From Mycolicibacterium iranicum (lineage in GTDB: Bacteria > Actinomycetota > Actinomycetes > Mycobacteriales > Mycobacteriaceae), in contig NZ_LWCS01000017.1 in the NCBI RefSeq assembly GCF_001650495.1, positions 77,078 through 141,077 of the forward strand: a stretch of 64,000 bases of DNA, in the 5' to 3' direction. The notes beneath the pieces were generated by a model that was not told the DNA's origin, searched no databases, and saw only the letters and a list, made by a program, of their open reading frames with translations. Shown piece by piece: positions 52,117 to 62,427 of this stretch (the first letter of the stretch is position 1; each line of letters starts with the position of its first letter). The translations under genes were made by a program, and so were the position numbers.

Positions 52117-53982
52117 GTGACCGACACGACCCGCCCCCCACAGATCTCCGTCGAAGAATTCTTCAGCCCGCCCGTGCGAGCAGGCGCCACGATCTCCCCC
52201 GACGGCACCCGGATCGCGTACCTCGCGCCGTGGAAGAACCGCCTCAACGTCTGGGTACAGGACGTCGAGGGCGCCGAGGAGCCGCGCTGCGTCACCGCCG
52301 ACGAGACGCGCAGCGTGTACATCTACAAGTGGACACACGATTCACGGTGGCTGCTCTACCTGCAGGACAACGGCGGCGACGAACACTGGCACGTGTACCG
52401 GGTCGACCCCGACGCCCCTGAGGCTTCCGCCGTCGACCTCACCCCGTTCCCTCGCGTGCGTGCCTCCTTCGAATTACTCAAGGCCCGCCCCGGCAAGGCC
52501 ATCGTTCAGCACAATGCCCGCAACCCCGAGCTCGTCGACGCGTTCGAACTCGACATCGCCACCGGCGAGCTGACCCTGCTCGCCGAGAATCCCGGCACCG
52601 TCGTCACCTGGATCGCAGGCCCGGGTGGCGACCTGTTCACCAACACGCTGACCGCCGAAGGCGATGTGGAGATCTCGCAGTGGGATCCGGCGGCCGAGAC
52701 GCTCCGCCCGATCCGGGTGTACGACGGCCGGGACTATCCGTTGGGCATTTACCCGATCGCGGTCTCACCCGACGGCAGCGGAATCTGGCTGGGTTCCTAC
52801 GAGGGCAGCGACCGGCTGCGGCTCGTCCGTGTCGACGTGGCCACCGGCGAGGAGACCGAGGTGGACAGCCACCCGACCCTCGACCTCGCGGCGCAGATCA
52901 TGCTGCCGTCCCCACTCATCGTCAGTGAGCAGACCGGCGAACTGATCGGCGCTCGTTACTACGGGGAGCGCCAGGTGATCCACGCGTTCGACGACGATTT
53001 CGCCGCGGTGCTGGACAAGCTCACCGCCCTGTCCGACGGTGACCTCTCGGGGATCTCCTGCGATGACAGCGGACAACGCTGGGTGGTGAGCTTCTCGCAC
53101 GACCGAGCGCCCGGCGTCACCTATTTCTACGACCGCGCCACCGACGAGAGCCGCCTGTTGTTCCGGCCTTACCCGAACCTGGACCCGGAGGCGCTGGCCC
53201 CGATGACACCGGTGACGATCACCGCGCGCGACGGGCTCGACCTGCACTCGTACCTGACGTTGCCGGTGGGGCGGCAACCGGAGAACCTCCCGCTGGTGCT
53301 GCTGGTGCACGGCGGGCCATGGGCACGTGACGTCTGGTCGTATCAACCCGACGTGCAATTGCTGGCCAACCGCGGATATGCGGTGTTGCAGGTCAACTTT
53401 CGCGGATCCACCGGCTACGGGAAGGCATTCACCCAAGCCGCCATCGGCGAGTTCGCCGGCAGGATGCACGACGATCTGATCGACGCGGTGGACTGGGCCG
53501 TCAAGCAGGGCTACGCCGATCGCGATCGGGTGGCGATCTTCGGCGGTTCCTACGGCGGTTACGCCACGCTGGTCGGTGTGACGTTCACCCCGGACGTCTT
53601 CGCCGCGGCGATCGACTACGTCGGGATCTCCAGCCTGCCGAACTTCATGCGGACCCTCCCCGATGTCGGCCGCCGGTTCCTGGCCAACAATTGGCGCCTG
53701 TACGTCGGCGATCCGTCGGATCCGGAGCAGGAGGCCGACATGCTGGCCCGCTCCCCGATCACCAAGGTCGACCAGATCCGTACCCCACTGCTGGTCGTGC
53801 AGGGCGCCAACGACTCTCGCGTCGTCCAAGCCGAGTCCGACAACATGGTCGCGGCGCTGAGGGCCCGCGGCGTCGAGGTCGAGTACATGGTCAAAGAGAA
53901 TGAAGGCCACGGGTTCGTCAATCCCGACAACAACATCGACATGTATCACGCCGTCGAGAAGTTCCTCGCCGCGCACCTGTAG
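52117..53982 (+). CDS. S9-family serine peptidase (prolyl oligopeptidase type)
   Basis: A 621-residue cytoplasmic peptidase. The N-terminal 360 residues form a beta-propeller (WD/PD40-like repeats such as ATISPDGTRIAYLAPWKN and IAVSPDGSGIWLGSYEG). The catalytic alpha/beta-hydrolase domain has nucleophile motif GGSYGGYATL, Asp in QGANDSRV and His in NEGHGFVNP. Such enzymes cleave peptides after proline or act as acylaminoacyl peptidases or esterases. Start GTG 52117 with AGAAAGG five bases upstream is preferred over an ATG at 52090 region that would lie on the operators. It is a single-gene unit with a strong terminator. Confidence 0.9.
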   Translation: MTDTTRPPQISVEEFFSPPVRAGATISPDGTRIAYLAPWKNRLNVWVQDVEGAEEPRCVTADETRSVYIYKWTHDSRWLLYLQDNGGDEHWHVYRVDPDAPEASAVDLTPFPRVRASFELLKARPGKAIVQHNARNPELVDAFELDIATGELTLLAENPGTVVTWIAGPGGDLFTNTLTAEGDVEISQWDPAAETLRPIRVYDGRDYPLGIYPIAVSPDGSGIWLGSYEGSDRLRLVRVDVATGEETEVDSHPTLDLAAQIMLPSPLIVSEQTGELIGARYYGERQVIHAFDDDFAAVLDKLTALSDGDLSGISCDDSGQRWVVSFSHDRAPGVTYFYDRATDESRLLFRPYPNLDPEALAPMTPVTITARDGLDLHSYLTLPVGRQPENLPLVLLVHGGPWARDVWSYQPDVQLLANRGYAVLQVNFRGSTGYGKAFTQAAIGEFAGRMHDDLIDAVDWAVKQGYADRDRVAIFGGSYGGYATLVGVTFTPDVFAAAIDYVGISSLPNFMRTLPDVGRRFLANNWRLYVGDPSDPEQEADMLARSPITKVDQIRTPLLVVQGANDSRVVQAESDNMVAALRARGVEVEYMVKENEGHGFVNPDNNIDMYHAVEKFLAAHL

Positions 53983-53992
53983 TGCCACCGAT

Positions 53993-54034
53993 GCGAAAAG
54001 CCCCCGGAATCAAGAAGATCCGGGGGCTTTTCGC
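53993..54034. terminator. Bidirectional intrinsic terminator
   Basis: A perfect 16-bp stem (GCGAAAAGCCCCCGGA and its complement) with a 10-base loop and A/T runs on both sides, between the convergent S9 peptidase and sucD genes. Confidence 0.93.
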
Positions 54035-54041
54035 TGGAGTT

Positions 54042-54944
<903 letters not shown>

Positions 54945-54966
54945 AGCTGTGTCTCCCCTAAGTCCG

Positions 54967-56130
54967 CTACTTGTTGGCCAGCTCGGCGGCCTTGTCGGCG
55001 CCGGAGTCCATGGTCTCGGCCTGAACGACCAGCGGGTGGTTGGCTTCGGCGAGGATGCGTCGGCCCTCGTCGACGTTGTTGCCGTCCAGACGTACGACCA
55101 ACGGCTTGTTGGCTTCGTCGCCGAGGATCTCCAGCGCCTTGACGATGCCGTTGGCCACCGCGTCACACGAGGTGATGCCACCGAAGACGTTGACGAACAC
55201 GCTCTTGACCTGGCTGTCACCGAGGATGACGTCGAGACCGTTGGCCATCACCTCGGCCGAGGCACCGCCGCCGATGTCGAGGAAGTTGGCCGGCTTCACG
55301 CCACCGTGCTTCTCACCGGCGTAGGCCACGACGTCGAGCGTCGACATGACCAGACCTGCGCCGTTGCCGATGATGCCGACCTCGCCGTCGAGCTTGACGT
55401 AGTTGAGGTCGTTCTCCTTGGCCTTGAGCTCCAGCGGGTCGGTAGCGTCCTTGTCCTCGAACTCGGCGTGGCCGGGCTGACGGAAGTCGGCGTTGGCGTC
55501 CAGGGTGACCTTGCCGTCCAGCGCCAGGATCTGATCGTCGGGGGTGCGCACCAGGGGGTTGACCTCCACCAGGGTGGCGTCCTCCTTGGTGAAGACCTCC
55601 CACAGCTTCTGGATGGTCACGGCGGCGGCGTCGAGCACCTCGGCAGGCAGGTGCCCCTTCTCGGCGATCTCACGGGCGAAGGCGAGATCCACACCTTTGA
55701 CGGCGTTGACAGGAACCTTGGCGAGACGCTCCGGTTTCGTGGCCGCGACCTCTTCGATCTCCATGCCGCCTTCGACCGAGCACATCGCGAGGTAGGTGCG
55801 GTTGGAACGGTCGAGCAGGAAGGAGATGTAGTACTCCTCGGCGATGTCACTGGCCTCGGCGACGAGCAGCTTCTTGACGACGTGACCCTTGATGTCGAGA
55901 CCCAGGATGTTCTGGGCGTGGGTGAAGGCGTCGTCAGGGGTCGCGGCGTACTTGACCCCGCCGGCCTTACCGCGGCCACCGACCTTGACCTGAGCCTTGA
56001 CCATGACGGGCTTGCCGATTTCGGTGGCAATGGCCTTCGCATCCTCGGCGGATTCGGTCACCCGGCCCGGGGTGGTGGGAACGTTGTGCTTGGCGAACAG
56101 CTCTTTCGCCTGATACTCGAAGAGGTCCAT
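54967..56130 (-). CDS. sucC: Succinyl-CoA synthetase beta subunit
   Basis: The beta subunit, 387 residues, carries the nucleotide site (ATP-grasp) and completes the substrate-level phosphorylation step from succinyl-CoA to succinate. [20 protein letters not shown] opens the ATP-grasp; [19 protein letters not shown] is the glycine-rich nucleotide loop and [31 protein letters not shown] the C-terminal CoA-ligase domain. It starts the sucC-sucD operon. Two CRP-like sites lie 105-147 bp upstream. Rv0951 by synteny. Confidence 0.97.
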   Translation of the reverse strand: MDLFEYQAKELFAKHNVPTTPGRVTESAEDAKAIATEIGKPVMVKAQVKVGGRGKAGGVKYAATPDDAFTHAQNILGLDIKGHVVKKLLVAEASDIAEEYYISFLLDRSNRTYLAMCSVEGGMEIEEVAATKPERLAKVPVNAVKGVDLAFAREIAEKGHLPAEVLDAAAVTIQKLWEVFTKEDATLVEVNPLVRTPDDQILALDGKVTLDANADFRQPGHAEFEDKDATDPLELKAKENDLNYVKLDGEVGIIGNGAGLVMSTLDVVAYAGEKHGGVKPANFLDIGGGASAEVMANGLDVILGDSQVKSVFVNVFGGITSCDAVANGIVKALEILGDEANKPLVVRLDGNNVDEGRRILAEANHPLVVQAETMDSGADKAAELANK

Positions 56131-56235
56131 GGAATCCGGAACATCCCTGTCTGTGAGCGGCTAGAGGTACGGCCCGATGGGCTCGGGGTGACTGTATCGA
56201 CACGGGTGCAAACCGTTGTCACCGCACCCCGATCA

Positions 56236-56277
56236 TGTGGTCGATCTCACCGTGGCCTCATCGTGATTCAAGTCACA
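56236..56277. promoter_or_regulatory. Two CRP-like sites between sucC and the M23 peptidase
   Basis: CGTGATTCAAGTCACA (56262-56277) matches TGTGA-N6-TCACA except for the first base. TGTGGTCGATCTCACC (56236-56251) matches at 8 of 10 arm positions. They are 26 bp apart centre to centre in the divergent intergenic region, so cAMP-CRP could act on either gene. TATAAC just right of the sites (56345-56350) could be the -10 of the peptidase gene. Confidence 0.55.
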
Positions 56278-56392
56278 TTCGCGGCTGGAATAAGGTCTCG
56301 GGTTGCCACCTGGATTGGAATTTGGTTAACGTCCTGTGGTCTATATAACGGACTGGTCACGATGACTCCCCGGACATTAAGGACGTTTCAGG

Positions 56393-57448
56393 TTGCCTCA
56401 GCATCGTTTGCCTCGTTCCAGCGAGGCCGTAGCGGCGCCTGGCCCTTCAGAGGTCACCGACATCATCCCGTTCAACGAGTTCGGTGATCTCGGAAGCTCT
56501 GACGATCTAGAGTTCCTGTCCCACGCGGCTTTTGACCGCGACACTCAAGTCATTCACGCACCCGAGCTTGACGATCTGCACGACACCGACGATCTGACGC
56601 CGCTGCGCCTGGTCGTGCCCACGGAGTTCCGCGCGGTGTCGAGCGACCGGCGTCGTGCTTCCGATCGCGCCTATCGCGACAGCCACACCGATGTCAGCGA
56701 CGGCACAGCAAAGACCGACATCATCGACATGCGCGGCCGCAAAGGCACGCATCGCAAGCCTGAGGTGCCCGTCAAGGGTCGACTCGTCGTCGCGGCCATG
56801 GCCGTCGGAGCAACCGCTGCGGGCGCCTACACGATGACCAACAACACCACGAAGGCTCCCGCCGAAACGGTGCTTGCCTCCGACCAGACGACGCTCGGCG
56901 AAGGCACCGTCGTCACCGGTTCCGTCGACGGCATGCAGATCGTCTCCGTGGCGCCGGCCTCCAATTCGGCGATCCACGCGGAAGAGATCACCAAGGCGGC
57001 AGCGTTCGCGCAAGAGCGCGCCGAGCGCGAGGCCAGGCTGACCAAGCCACAGTTCGTCATGCCCACCACCGGTGTGTGGACCTCCGGCTTCGGTTACCGA
57101 TGGGGCGTGCTGCACGCGGGCATCGACATCGCCAACGCGATCGGCACGCCGATTCTGGCCGCCGCCGACGGCGTCGTCATCGCCGCAGGGTCGGAGGGCG
57201 GCTACGGCAACCTGGTGAAGCTTCGTCACGCTGATGGCACCGTCACCCTCTACGGACACAACAGCTCGATCCTCGTGACTGTCGGCGAGCGCGTCATGGC
57301 CGGCGACCAGATCGCCAAGATGGGCAACACCGGCAACTCGACCGGCCCGCACTGCCATTTCGAAGTCCATCTCAACGGCACGGACCGGGTCGACCCGGTT
57401 GGTTGGCTGGCCAAGCGGGGGCTGTCCCCCGGCGGCTACGTTGGCTGA
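56393..57448 (+). CDS. M23-family (LytM) peptidase, membrane-anchored
   Basis: A 351-residue protein (Rv0950c type). The first 125 residues are polar and cytoplasmic, one transmembrane helix follows (about 128-148), then a linker and the M23 peptidase domain (about 225-345). The zinc site shows HAGIDIANAIG (His-x3-Asp) and GPHCHFEVH (HxH). Such enzymes cleave peptidoglycan cross-bridges, or when inactive regulate amidases; here the metal ligands are intact. The start is TTG 56393, weakly supported. A coupled membrane protein gene begins directly after the stop. Confidence 0.85.
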   Translation: MPQHRLPRSSEAVAAPGPSEVTDIIPFNEFGDLGSSDDLEFLSHAAFDRDTQVIHAPELDDLHDTDDLTPLRLVVPTEFRAVSSDRRRASDRAYRDSHTDVSDGTAKTDIIDMRGRKGTHRKPEVPVKGRLVVAAMAVGATAAGAYTMTNNTTKAPAETVLASDQTTLGEGTVVTGSVDGMQIVSVAPASNSAIHAEEITKAAAFAQERAEREARLTKPQFVMPTTGVWTSGFGYRWGVLHAGIDIANAIGTPILAAADGVVIAAGSEGGYGNLVKLRHADGTVTLYGHNSSILVTVGERVMAGDQIAKMGNTGNSTGPHCHFEVHLNGTDRVDPVGWLAKRGLSPGGYVG

Positions 57449-58087
57449 GTGGCCAACGAACCACCTTCCGAACCCATCCCGCCGGTAGAGCCGGATACAT
57501 CCTCCGCGCGCGAGCGCTCCTTGGAAGACACCAGCACGCGCATCCTGCGGCGTGCCCCGTCACACACCGGATCCCAGCCTGCTGCCATCCCCGTCGACCC
57601 GCCGACGAGCATCCTGCGGCGCCATCCCACTGGTGCCCAGCCCGTCGTTCCAGAACCAGTTACCCAATACGTCCCGCGCGCCAAACCAACCGCGGTCGGA
57701 CCGCCACGAAATCCCCGGAGCGATCCCCGCTCCGCGATCGCCACCGCGGTGCTGAGCATCCTGTCCGGTTGGGGCAGCGGCGTGATCGCCACCGACCTGA
57801 TCACCGGGTGGTGGGCCACCGACCCGCTGTTCTGTGTCGCCATCGGCTTTCTCGCCGCCGTCTCAGCCGCAGCGTCCATCAGCGGCGTCATCGCGCTCTT
57901 GTTGCGGCGACGCACCGCGCGCCTGCTGATCGTCGTCGGGGCGGTCATCGCGGTGCTCATCTTCGCGAGCTTGTTCGTCGCCGGCGCGAAGCTACCCGCG
58001 CCGGTCTACGCGTTGCCGCTGCTGCCGCTGACGGCCATCGTCCTCGCGGCACTGCCCGCGACGGCGCGGTGGAGCCGCACGGACTGA
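57449..58087 (+). CDS. Membrane protein with disordered N-terminus
   Basis: A 212-residue protein, GTG start adjacent to the M23 stop, so it is co-translated with it. Residues 1-90 are Pro/Ser/Arg-rich and disordered and carry two related segments (STRILRRAPSHTGSQP and TSILRRHPTGAQP). Four hydrophobic helices follow (about 97-205). It could anchor or regulate the M23 peptidase at the membrane, from gene coupling only. Family not recognised. Confidence 0.65.
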   Translation: MANEPPSEPIPPVEPDTSSARERSLEDTSTRILRRAPSHTGSQPAAIPVDPPTSILRRHPTGAQPVVPEPVTQYVPRAKPTAVGPPRNPRSDPRSAIATAVLSILSGWGSGVIATDLITGWWATDPLFCVAIGFLAAVSAAASISGVIALLLRRRTARLLIVVGAVIAVLIFASLFVAGAKLPAPVYALPLLPLTAIVLAALPATARWSRTD

Positions 58088-58088
58088 T

Positions 58089-60449
58089 TCAGAGCTTGCT
58101 GATGGGCGCGTGATTGTGCATCAGCTTGACCCGGCCGGCGCTGCCGAAGTCGATCAGCGACATCGCGGACTCGCCGGCGCCGGAGACCTCTTCTACCCGG
58201 CCGAGTCCGTACTTGTCGTGGGTCACTCGATCGCCAGGCTCCAACACGATCAGCGCCCGTTTCGCCGCCGGCCGTGACGGGGACGGACGCGGCGTGCCGT
58301 ACCGGCCCGCGTTGCCGACAGGTGCGGAGTACGAGGGCGGAGCTTCGGTACGTCGCCAGTTGATGAGCTCCTGCGGAATCTCGCGCAGGAACCGGGATTC
58401 GGGGTTCAGCATCGGCTGGCCCCACGATGAGCGGACCTTGGCCCGGCTCAGGTACAGGCGCTGACGGGCGCGCGTGATCCCCACGTAGGCCAGCCGTCGC
58501 TCCTCCGACAGTTCCATGGGGTCGCCGAGCGCGCGCATGTGCGGGAACATGCCGTCCTCCCATCCGGTCACGAAGACCAGCGGGAACTCCAGTCCCTTCG
58601 CGGTGTGCAGCGTCATCATCGTCACCACGCCCGACCCGTGTTCGGGGATGTCGTCGGCATCGGCGACGAGAGAGACCCGCTCAAGAAACGCGGCGAGCAC
58701 TCCGGTGTCGGGAACATCCTCGTCCTGGAGGTCGGTCTCCTCCTCGGCGAGGGCCTTCGCGTTGGCCAGGTCAGTACTGAATTCGTGTGCCACGCTCACC
58801 AACTCGTTGAGGTTGTCGAGCCGGGCAAGGTCCTGCGGATCGTTGGACGCCTCGAGCTCTGCGCGGTAGCCAGTACGGTCGAGAACGGTTTCGACGAGGT
58901 CACCCAGTTCGCCGTCGAGGCCACCGCGAAGCTCGTCGAGCAGGGCGACGAAGCCGGCGATCTGCTTCTCCGACCGGGTGTTGAGCATCGGGACCTTCCC
59001 CTCGGCGGCGGCCACCAACGCCTCGTTGAAGTTGGAACCGGTGTTCTCCGCGTACACCGCCACACAGGCTTCGGCGCGGTCGCCGATACCGCGGCGCGGG
59101 GTGTTGAGAATGCGCCTCATGCTCACCGAGTCGCCGGGGTTGTCCAGGACGCGCAGATAGGCGACGATGTCGCGAATCTCCTTGCGCTCGTAGAAGCGCA
59201 CTCCGCCGACGACCTTGTACGGTATGCCGGCACGAATGAAGACTTCTTCGATCGCGCGCGACGAGTTGTTGGTGCGATAGAAGACCGCCACGTCGTTGTA
59301 CGAGAAGTCTGCGATCGAGTCGGACAGCGCGTCGATCTCCTGCGCGATGAAACGCGCCTCGTCGTGTTCGTTGTCGGCGACGTACCCGACGATCAGCTCA
59401 CCCTCGCCTGCATCGGTCCACAGCCGCTTCTCCCGCCGGCCGGCATTGCGGGCGATCACCGCGTTCGCGGCGTTCAAGATGTTCTGCGTGGAGCGGTAGT
59501 TCTGTTCGAGCAGAATCGTTGTGGCGTCGGGGAAGTCGCGCTCGAAGTCCTCGATGTTGCGGATCGTCGCACCGCGGAAGGCATAGATCGACTGGTCGGC
59601 GTCGCCGACGACACACAGCTCGGCTGGTGCGAGACCATTGACCGTCTCGGTTCCCACCAACTCGCGCACCAGCACGTACTGGGCGTGGTTGGTGTCCTGG
59701 TATTCGTCGACCAGGATGTGTCTGAACCGGCGCCGGTAATACTGGGCGATCTGCGGAAAAGCCTGCAGCACAGCGACTGTCTCGCCGATCAGGTCGTCGA
59801 AGTCGAGCGCGTTGGCTGCGCGCAGCCTGCGCTGATATTCGCCGTACACCTCGGCGATGATGCGGGCGAGATCATCCTCGGCCTCGGAGGCCTCGGCGGC
59901 GGCCTGCTCCGGTCCGATCAATTCGTTCTTCAGGTTGGAGATGCCGTTGGCCAGCAACCGGGGCGAATGCCGCTTGGTGTCCAGACCCATGTCCTTGCCG
60001 ATCATCATCAGCAGACGCCGCGAATCGTCAGCGTCATAGATCGAGAAGTTCGAGTTCAGGCCGGGCAGCAGTGAGGCCTGATTGCGCAGGATCCGCACAC
60101 ACGTCGAGTGGAACGTCGACACCCACATGTTGCGCGCCCGTGGCCCGACGAGGCCCACCACCCGCTCGCGCATCTCGGCGGCGGCCTTGTTGGTGAACGT
60201 GATGGCAAGCACCTGGCCGACGCCGACCTCCCGGGATGCCAGCAGGTAGGCGATACGGCGGGTCAGCACCGCCGTCTTACCCGAGCCCGCGCCCGCCACA
60301 ATGAGCAGCGGCGAGCCTTCGTGCAGCACCGCCTGGCGTTGCTGGGGGTTGAGGCCATCGAGAAGGTCAGCCGGTTTGTCACTGCCGGACATCGGCCTGG
60401 CTTCGCGTTTCAGGAGGTTGGCGTCGTTCGGGGTCACGTGCACACTCAT
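58089..60449 (-). CDS. uvrD1: ATP-dependent DNA helicase UvrD1/PcrA
   Basis: A 786-residue SF1A 3'-5' helicase. Motif I is VAGAGSGKTAVLTRRIAYLL, motif II DEYQDTNH, motif III VVGDADQSIYAFRGA, motif IV LEQNYRSTQNIL, motif V VTMMTLHTAKGLEFPLVFV and motif VI YVGITRARQRLYLSRA. The C-terminal 60 residues have a Tudor-like fold (GDRVTHDKYGLGRVEEVSGA), which in M. tuberculosis UvrD1 serves protein contacts; the enzyme works with Ku in repair. Start MSVHVTP corresponds to the M. tuberculosis start. Rv0949 by synteny. Confidence 0.97.
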   Translation of the reverse strand: MSVHVTPNDANLLKREARPMSGSDKPADLLDGLNPQQRQAVLHEGSPLLIVAGAGSGKTAVLTRRIAYLLASREVGVGQVLAITFTNKAAAEMRERVVGLVGPRARNMWVSTFHSTCVRILRNQASLLPGLNSNFSIYDADDSRRLLMMIGKDMGLDTKRHSPRLLANGISNLKNELIGPEQAAAEASEAEDDLARIIAEVYGEYQRRLRAANALDFDDLIGETVAVLQAFPQIAQYYRRRFRHILVDEYQDTNHAQYVLVRELVGTETVNGLAPAELCVVGDADQSIYAFRGATIRNIEDFERDFPDATTILLEQNYRSTQNILNAANAVIARNAGRREKRLWTDAGEGELIVGYVADNEHDEARFIAQEIDALSDSIADFSYNDVAVFYRTNNSSRAIEEVFIRAGIPYKVVGGVRFYERKEIRDIVAYLRVLDNPGDSVSMRRILNTPRRGIGDRAEACVAVYAENTGSNFNEALVAAAEGKVPMLNTRSEKQIAGFVALLDELRGGLDGELGDLVETVLDRTGYRAELEASNDPQDLARLDNLNELVSVAHEFSTDLANAKALAEEETDLQDEDVPDTGVLAAFLERVSLVADADDIPEHGSGVVTMMTLHTAKGLEFPLVFVTGWEDGMFPHMRALGDPMELSEERRLAYVGITRARQRLYLSRAKVRSSWGQPMLNPESRFLREIPQELINWRRTEAPPSYSAPVGNAGRYGTPRPSPSRPAAKRALIVLEPGDRVTHDKYGLGRVEEVSGAGESAMSLIDFGSAGRVKLMHNHAPISKL

Positions 60450-60502
60450 GTCGCACCTAACTTACCGCTGACGGCAGACAGAATCGCCCACCAGCGCCAA
60501 CA

Positions 60503-60540
60503 GACCTCCGGGGAAGGGATGGAACCTTCGCCCGGAGGTC
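60503..60540 (-). terminator. Hairpin after the PGRS gene
   Basis: GACCTCCGGGGAAGG and CCTTCGCCCGGAGGTC pair over a short loop with one bulge, 14 bp past the stop of the glycine-rich gene and before uvrD1. It is a plausible terminator without a T-run. Confidence 0.6.
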
Positions 60541-60553
60541 GTGTCGTCAACTG

Positions 60554-62014
60554 CTAGTCGTCGTCGCTCTCGCGGCCGGCGGTTCCGTCCGCACCGTCGT
60601 CGCCGCGGGCGCCGGCCAGCCCGCCTGCGCCACCAGTGCCACCGACACCTGCACTCGGCGATCCGGTGCCGGCATCGGGGACTGTCGCGTCCCCACCGTC
60701 ACCGCCGTCGCCGCCCTCGCCCGCGACGAAGCCGCCGCGGCCACCGTTGCCGCCATCACCACCGGTGGCGTCCCCATCGGATTCGCCCTCTTCGTCGCCG
60801 AACACGTATGCCTCGCCGCCGGCACCGCCGTCGCCCCCGGTTCCCGCGAGGCCTGCCGTGCCACCGTTGCCGCCCGCGCCCGCGGTGCCGTCTCCGTCTA
60901 TGGGCGCTGCGTCGCCGCCGACGCCGCCATCACCGCCCGTGCCGATGATCGTGGACCCACCGTCGCCACCTACGCCGCCAACCGCGTCGGCGTCGTAGTC
61001 GGGGTTGCCGTAACCCCCGTTGCCGCCGTCACCGCCGTCACCGATGGTGGTCGCGCCACCCTTGCCCCCGTTGCCACCGACAGCTTCTTCGCCGTCCTCG
61101 TACGCCGCGGCATCGCCGCCATAGCCGCCGTCGCCACCGTTGCCGTTGAACGAGTTGCCGCCGCCGCCGCCCCAACCGCCGAAGGCGCTGCCGTACTCGG
61201 ACTCGGCGTTTCCTCCGTCGCCGCCCCAGCCGCCGCTACCCATTGTGGCCGAGCCACCCACGCCGCCGTCTCCCGCGAATGCATCCCCGTTGAACGAGTA
61301 GGCGTCTCCGCCCCATCCGGCGTCTCCACCCTCGCCCCCGAGCAGGCCTCCACGACCTCCGTTGCCGCCCCTGGCGCCCTCGGCATCGTTGTCCTCCGGG
61401 TCGTCCGCGTCCAACAGGTTCTCGTCGGAACCGCCGTCGCCGCCATTGCCGCCGTTGCCGAACAGGAAACCGCCGCGCCCGCCGCGGCCGCCGTCGGTGG
61501 CGGCAAGCCTCTCCCCCGTGCCTTCGCGGTAAAAAGCGTCGAGCCCGCCCCCACCGTCGCCGCCGTCACCGAAGAGGAAGCCGGCGTTGCCACCGTCGTA
61601 GCCGTAGCGTCCGTCGCCGCCGTTCCCCCACAGCAGCCCGCCGTCGCCCCCACGGCAGGCATTGCCTTCGCAATCCTCGGCCGCGTCGAGGCCATTGCCG
61701 ATCAGCCACCCGCCGGGGCCGATGATCGGGCGCAGCGCTGGGTTGGCTGACGCCAGTGCGAAGGTTGTTGTGGACGAACCACTCGGGCCCAGAAGTGAGC
61801 CGCAGCCGGCCGAGGCCGCATCGCCGGCAAGGCATTCCGGCACGAGCGCCGATTCGTTCGAGACGAGTTGAACGTTCATCGCCACGTGCGTTGCGGCCTC
61901 TTTGTCCGGGGTGACGGCGAGTGTCAAACCGGCCCCGACCATCGCCGATCCGAGGGCGCCGGCCGCAACATAGCGGCCAGCCGAACGTTGCGACGGACGT
62001 GATTCCCGAGCCAT
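60554..62014 (-). CDS. Exported PGRS-type glycine-rich protein lacking a PE domain
   Basis: A 486-residue protein (ATG 62014, MARESRPSQRSAGRYVAAG). An N-terminal signal/anchor (about 12-40) is followed by about 50 residues with two cysteine pairs (PECLAG/AGCGS and EDCEGNACR) and then RPIIGPGGWLIGNG, like the GRPLIG linker of PE_PGRS proteins. After LLWGNGGDGRYGYDGGNAGF the rest is GGxGGx repeats (PGRS), highly acidic, with modules such as FLFGNGGNGGDGG, TIGDGGDGGNGG and IIGTGGDGGVGG. No PE domain. It should be exported to the envelope. GTG 62029 is an alternative start. Confidence 0.8.
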   Translation of the reverse strand: MARESRPSQRSAGRYVAAGALGSAMVGAGLTLAVTPDKEAATHVAMNVQLVSNESALVPECLAGDAASAGCGSLLGPSGSSTTTFALASANPALRPIIGPGGWLIGNGLDAAEDCEGNACRGGDGGLLWGNGGDGRYGYDGGNAGFLFGDGGDGGGGLDAFYREGTGERLAATDGGRGGRGGFLFGNGGNGGDGGSDENLLDADDPEDNDAEGARGGNGGRGGLLGGEGGDAGWGGDAYSFNGDAFAGDGGVGGSATMGSGGWGGDGGNAESEYGSAFGGWGGGGGNSFNGNGGDGGYGGDAAAYEDGEEAVGGNGGKGGATTIGDGGDGGNGGYGNPDYDADAVGGVGGDGGSTIIGTGGDGGVGGDAAPIDGDGTAGAGGNGGTAGLAGTGGDGGAGGEAYVFGDEEGESDGDATGGDGGNGGRGGFVAGEGGDGGDGGDATVPDAGTGSPSAGVGGTGGAGGLAGARGDDGADGTAGRESDDD

Positions 62015-62427
62015 GCGGTGTCTACCCACTTGATAACCCTCCGTTTTCCGGACCGCCCCCTGGCGATGCGCGTAAAGCCCCCAATATCCCTGGGTTAGGG
62101 AGAATGTAGGGCTGGTTTCAGCAACGTGTCAAGCAAATGCACACATTGTCGGCGAATATTTCATCAACGGTGACCTTGCGAAACGAACTGTTCGCCGCGG
62201 ATGGAAGAAAGAGATGCCCGGACAGCGAACGCAACGATGGCCCAACAGAACCAAATCATGTTTACAGCAGTTGATTACGACTCGATACTCGATGCGGCTC
62301 GTCGTGCGCGGGGAACGAGTCAGCGACCCTCAGAGGTCATGCCATCCCGAAAGCCGTACCCAATTGGGAAGTCGCCGACGAGCTAACCAAATCGAACCAA
62401 CAGCAAACACAATTGATGGTCGCGGTG
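62015..62427. other. 413-bp intergenic region
   Basis: No gene is convincing. It holds the promoter side of the PGRS gene (left; AT-richer around 62120-62190) and the downstream flank of the C39-like pair (right). A short + strand frame (62201-62386) has no ribosome site and no family match. Upstream of the PGRS start I see no clear promoter; a T/A-rich patch near 62100-62170 is the best candidate. Confidence 0.35.

Noticed and set aside
56131..56392. Possible riboswitch upstream of the M23 peptidase gene
   Set aside because: c-di-AMP (ydaO) riboswitches precede some wall-hydrolase genes, but I could not find the conserved core in this 260-bp region.
60541..60948. Pro/Arg-rich frames antisense to the PGRS gene
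   Set aside because: They are the complement of Gly-rich repeats, not genes.
62201..62386. Short frame starting MEERDARTANATMAQQ
   Set aside because: No ribosome site, no hydrophobic core or family match, weak codon bias.
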